Positions 44,126 through 47,029 of a DNA stretch of 47,029 bases are shown piece after piece. Source of the stretch: an uncultured Gammaproteobacteria bacterium (GTDB taxonomy: Bacteria > Pseudomonadota > Gammaproteobacteria > Arenicellales > JAANXG01); the NCBI GenBank assembly GCA_947258975.1, contig CAMYKK010000025.1:1-47029 (forward strand), given 5' to 3'. The notes beneath the pieces were generated by a model. That model had not been told where the DNA came from, ran no database searches, and was given only the letters and a program-made list of their open reading frames with translations. The translations under genes were made by a program, and so were the position numbers. Positions within the stretch are counted from its first letter, which is position 1; every line of letters starts with the position of its first letter.

Positions 44126-45409
44126 CTAGCTCGGAACACTACCGACGAATACCGTAGCCGTCTCCCGAGCGGTCATCACATACGGTATCCGATATGGAAC
44201 CAGAAACGATTGTCCGCGCTTTAAATCCAGGGTCGCGCCGTCCCGCGAGTCGATTTTCAGTTTCCCATCGAGCACGATCCCCAACTCGACACCGCGGGTG
44301 CCGCCAGCGGCGTCGGTCTCACCGGAATTCAACTGAATTCGAGACAGCTCGAACTCCAATGCCGGAGTCACGTAGCGTGCACGCATACCCGACCCTCGGT
44401 CTGGTTCGAACTCGAGTACCCTCGGTTTTCCGAATTCGAATGTCAGCACCGCTAACAATTCGTCGACATCCACCCGCTTGGGCGTCAAACCGCCGCGCAG
44501 CACGTTGTTCGAGTTGGCCGTGATTTCGACACCCGTGCCTTCGAGGTAGCAATGCGGCTCGCCGGCAGGCAGGTACATCGCTTGACCTGGCCGCAAGCGC
44601 ACGAGGTTCAGCAAGAACAAGCTGAACAACCCACGATCCTTGTCATCGCCGCGCGAAAACTCATCGTCTGCACGGATCGCCCAATATTCCTGGTCCATCT
44701 TTCCGAATTGGCGATGCTCGTTGGCACTCCTCAGTCGGTGCATGAGCGGACTTAGCCGTCGATTCACCTCAAACTGAGGCGACTGCATCAGATCGACGTA
44801 CAGTTCGATCATCCCGTCGCGGGTCAATATTCCATTCGGCACGAGATCGCTCAGCTCCGGCATGTCGTGTAGCGCTCGACCGATCTCGCCGATTGGCCTG
44901 AATCCCCGTAACGCATAGAAATCTTCAAGCGCCGAAATGAGCTCTGGCTTGTGCATGTCATCCTTATAGTTGCGCTGTGGATCATCTAAATCGAGTCCGG
45001 CATGATTCTCGCGTGCAAACCCGGATGCGGCTTGCTCCGTGTTCGGATGCGCTTGTATCGACAGTGGCTTTGCCGCGGCGAGTATCTTCATCAAGAAGGG
45101 AAAGACTCCATCGAACTGCTCGAACGCTCTTTCGCCGAGCAACACAGGACCTGCCGCCCCGGTCAGTCTATTCAAGGCGATTTCGCCGCTGCCAATAGTG
45201 GCCTGCGCCGGAAGATCCGGGTGCGCCCCCAGCCAAAGCTCGGCGAATGGTTCGTGCTTGGGATTAGCTTGGCCGAGTAGTTCGGGAATCGCATCGGTGC
45301 TGCCCCAAGCGTAATGCTGTACGCGGCCACGCACTCGAAGCGGGTACGGTGCGCGGTCCCACTCCTTGAACGTGGCCGCATCGACAGGGAGTTGTTCAGA
45401 TTTTGGCAT
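44126..45409 (-). CDS. manA: Mannose-6-phosphate isomerase, class I
   Basis: A 427-residue zinc enzyme interconverting fructose-6-phosphate and mannose-6-phosphate. The zinc-binding features are present: KPLSIQAHPNTEQA, then NYKDDMHKPELISALEDF and the C-terminal cupin strand LPAGEPHCYLEGTGVEITANSNNVLRGGLTPK. The N-terminus has HYAWGSTDAIPELL. Length is normal. It lies in the island 169 bp from the start of the 769-residue glycosyltransferase on the same strand. It supplies the precursor of mannose-1-phosphate and GDP-mannose, which fits the GH130 and GT4 genes. No phosphomannomutase is seen in the window. Confidence 0.93.
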   Translation of the reverse strand: MPKSEQLPVDAATFKEWDRAPYPLRVRGRVQHYAWGSTDAIPELLGQANPKHEPFAELWLGAHPDLPAQATIGSGEIALNRLTGAAGPVLLGERAFEQFDGVFPFLMKILAAAKPLSIQAHPNTEQAASGFARENHAGLDLDDPQRNYKDDMHKPELISALEDFYALRGFRPIGEIGRALHDMPELSDLVPNGILTRDGMIELYVDLMQSPQFEVNRRLSPLMHRLRSANEHRQFGKMDQEYWAIRADDEFSRGDDKDRGLFSLFLLNLVRLRPGQAMYLPAGEPHCYLEGTGVEITANSNNVLRGGLTPKRVDVDELLAVLTFEFGKPRVLEFEPDRGSGMRARYVTPALEFELSRIQLNSGETDAAGGTRGVELGIVLDGKLKIDSRDGATLDLKRGQSFLVPYRIPYVMTARETATVFVGSVPS

Positions 45410-45494
45410 GCAAAATCGAAGCAGGCGTGATTACACGCATTGACGAATCTGAGCCTAGTTTAGCGTTTCTTCCGAACCGGCGGTATATGGAAGA

Positions 45495-45893
45495 GTGGCC
45501 ACTCGATATATCTCGATATATAGAGTCATACTCGACGCTGGTCCATCCGACAGGACGCGACCCAGGCTAATGAAATGGCCCCCTCTCTCGTTAAGTGGAA
45601 ATATACATTTACCACTTTGGCACATAGATGGCTTGGCAAGGGGCTTGTGGGTGTTGGGTATTATCGTCGTGCCCTGGCTGGGTGTATTGGCCTACTTCGT
45701 TCTTCGCGGCGACGGGATGACGGAGCGCAATACGCAAGCGCTGGCGGAGGTGGAGGAAGCAAAGCGTGTTTATATTCAGGAAGTTGTAGGCACGTCAACC
45801 GCCGACGAACTCGCCAAACTGGTGGAACCGAGGGACAAAGGCATCATTACTGATGCTGAACTGGAAGCTCAGAAGGCCAAATTACTCGGCTGA
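45495..45893 (+). pseudogene. SHOCT-domain membrane protein, N-terminally truncated
   Basis: The well-formed part is about 85 residues: DGLARGLWVLGIIVVPWLGVLAYFVLRGDGM (a transmembrane helix and loop), then ERNTQALAEVEEAKRVYIQ and the terminal SHOCT domain ELAKLVEPRDKGIITDAELEAQKAKLLG. Full-length relatives carry another transmembrane helix before this part, which is missing here. The codons between GTG 45495 and about 45640 look unrelated, and an ATG at 45570 is also in frame. I read it as a remnant, though it may still make a short protein. Confidence 0.6.
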
Positions 45894-46480
45894 GCCGTCC
45901 AGCTATCGCAAGTAATCACCGCGGCTAGTTCAAACCGGCACTTTCTCTGGTTGCGGAAATCTTTCATGGTTTTTTGTGAGTCACGGCACGATGGCCGAAT
46001 AGAGAATCTGGAAAAGACTACCATGAAAACTGGATCAGTGTGGCGACTAGTTATGTGAACCTTTGCACTGCGCTAACCTAAAGGTTGCGCTTTCTTCGAC
46101 GGTTGATGTCCAGCGTGACGTTTCGCTTTTTGGGATAGCGCAACTTCTTGGGAAGAGTTCCTGTCGGCCTATATCGTTGAAAAACACGGTTGTAGATTAA
46201 GCTTTAAAAACGGTGTCGGTAAGCTAGACGATCGGGGTGCGTGCCTTTTGGCACTGTTTTATTGCTTATTCTTTGTTTTCTTGATTCATTTGATTATTTT
46301 TCCGTCAAACGGACATACCTGTCCCGTGTGTCGGTGGCCCGGTACTCATCCGCCGCGCCATTTTCCTTAAGTTCTGCGTGGTGGCCGCCAGTATAAATTC
46401 ATCGTGCGCACACTTGATACCGCGCACACGCAATCGGTCAAGCTTGACTATCCGTTTGAGAGCAAACCAAGCTAAAGGGG
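45894..46480. other. Island interior without recognisable gene
   Basis: About 0.6 kb between the SHOCT remnant and the integrase remnant. It is richer in A and T than the flanks, especially near 46250-46310, and no frame over 60 codons has a motif. This is where the missing N-terminal half of the integrase would be expected, and I see no trace of it. Confidence 0.5.
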
Positions 46481-46916
46481 TTGCAGTTCAAGACACCTAA
46501 TACGCCACGCACCCGGCGCAAGATAGCACTGCCGAAGATGACAGTTCAGGCGTTGAAGACGCATCGAACCGAGCAGAAGAAGGAGCGCCTGCGCGCTGGG
46601 AACCTGTACCAGGAGCACGGTCTGGTCTTCTGCCTCGAAGACGGTTCCATCTGGCTGTCTGAGAGTCTGCCCAACAGTTACCGCAAGATGATTAGGGGGG
46701 GGGCGAGATACAGGGGATACGTCTTCGCGATCTGCGCGCACGCACACGACGCAATTATTGCGCCAGCGCATAAACTCCAAGGTGGTGAGTGAGCGTCTCG
46801 GCCAATCCTCGGTCGCGGTAACTCTGGACCTGTATGCCCACGTTCTGCCGGCCATGCGGGAGGAAGCAGCACGCACCATCGACACCATGCTGGGCGATGT
46901 CCTGGGGCGCGGTTAG
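46481..46916 (+). pseudogene. Tyrosine integrase, truncated and frameshifted
   Basis: The first frame (to about 46720) reads FKTPNTPRTRRKIALPKMTVQALKTHR and then HGLVFCLEDGSIW, the beginning of the catalytic domain of phage-type integrases. The next piece, in another frame near 46715-46740, holds LRDLR, a degraded form of the catalytic HxLR box. A third frame continues from about 46745 to the TAG at 46914-46916 with NSKVVSERLGQSSVAVTLDLYAHVLPAM, including the nucleophile Tyr in LDLYAH. At least two frameshifts and the loss of the N-terminal core-binding domain make it inactive. It lies 39 bp from the tRNA 3' end, as expected for an island integrase. Confidence 0.85.
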
Positions 46917-46954
46917 TAAAAACGGAGACGGTTTTCGGTAACTACTTGTTTTGT

Positions 46955-47000
46955 TTGGCTGGGGGAGAGGGATTCGAACCCCCGCTGGCGGAGTCAGAGT
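46955..47000 (-). repeat. Attachment-site copy inside tRNA-Gln(CTG)
   Basis: The tRNA-side copy of the exact 46 bp repeat shared with 37576-37621. It covers tRNA positions 30-74 plus one flanking base, that is the anticodon loop through CCA, the usual crossover region for tRNA-targeting tyrosine integrases. Confidence 0.9.
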
Positions 47001-47029
47001 CCGCAGTCCTACCACTAGACGATCCCCCA
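46956..47029 (-). tRNA. tRNA-Gln (anticodon CTG)
   Basis: Read on the minus strand, 74 bases fold into a complete cloverleaf: acceptor TGGGGGA/TCCCCCA, D arm GTCT/GGAC, anticodon stem GCGGA/TCCGC around loop CTCTGAC with anticodon CTG (CAG codons), T arm with TTCGAAT, then discriminator G and encoded CCA. The 5' end is the last base of the window. An exact copy of its 3' part at 37576-37621 shows it was used as an integration site and remains intact. Confidence 0.97.

Noticed and set aside
46084-46144. Eight-base inverted repeat GTTGCGCT/AGCGCAAC
   Set aside because: Arms are 45 bases apart with no T-run and no neighbouring gene; chance is sufficient explanation.
1-47029. CRISPR array, rRNA genes, replication origin
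   Set aside because: No regularly spaced repeats, rRNA-like sequence or DnaA-box cluster was seen by eye.

Overview
The window reads as a high-GC proteobacterial chromosome. It is most like an environmental gammaproteobacterium, judging from NupC-type transport, an AcuI/YhdH reductase, bacteriohemerythrins, an exosortase-type C-terminal sorting signal and a REP-like palindrome. That assignment is an inference from gene content only. Genes are dense, with a belt of decayed mobile-element pieces at the left end and a tRNA-anchored genomic island at the right end.

Layout. (1) 1-1000: relics, namely two broken transposase C-termini and a truncated conserved protein. (2) 991-8771, minus strand: a six-gene acyl-CoA operon reading AcuI-type reductase, acetoacetyl-CoA synthetase, CaiB/BaiF CoA-transferase, etfB, etfA and a DmdC-like acyl-CoA dehydrogenase, so that electrons from the dehydrogenase can go to the co-encoded ETF. 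(3) 9000-15607: an anchored five-repeat carboxypeptidase-regulatory-like protein, a large secreted heparinase II/III-like protein and a convergent secreted protein of unknown family, probably surface or polysaccharide related. (4) 15658-21575: HIT protein, NupC-type transporter, membrane-embedded spermidine-synthase-like protein, exported protein-isoaspartate methyltransferase, CBS protein and SemiSWEET-like protein. (5) 21830-25099: a NamZ-like (DUF1343) protein, then a bacteriohemerythrin / diguanylate cyclase / bacteriohemerythrin trio that looks like an O2- or NO-linked c-di-GMP module. (6) 25096-29504: GT-C-like membrane protein, secreted FG-GAP/rhamnogalacturonan-lyase-like protein, a small secreted protein and a sorted surface protein. 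(7) 30670-37157: aldo/keto reductase, a metal-efflux-type permease translationally coupled to a small secreted protein, an orphan TRAP binding protein, a secreted beta-propeller protein and a DsrE-family protein. (8) 37576-47029: the island.

The island is the main discovery. An intact tRNA-Gln(CTG) occupies 46956-47029 on the minus strand. Its 3' part is repeated exactly, 46 bp in the same orientation, at 37576-37621. Next to the tRNA lies a frameshifted tyrosine integrase. The roughly 9.4 kb between the repeats carries two divergent GH130-type mannoside phosphorylase genes, a GT4 glycosyltransferase, a two-domain GT4 plus alpha/alpha-barrel-like protein and a class I mannose-6-phosphate isomerase. 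Together they look like a self-contained system for making and phosphorolytically recycling a mannose-containing glycan. This function is inferred from families; no product is known.
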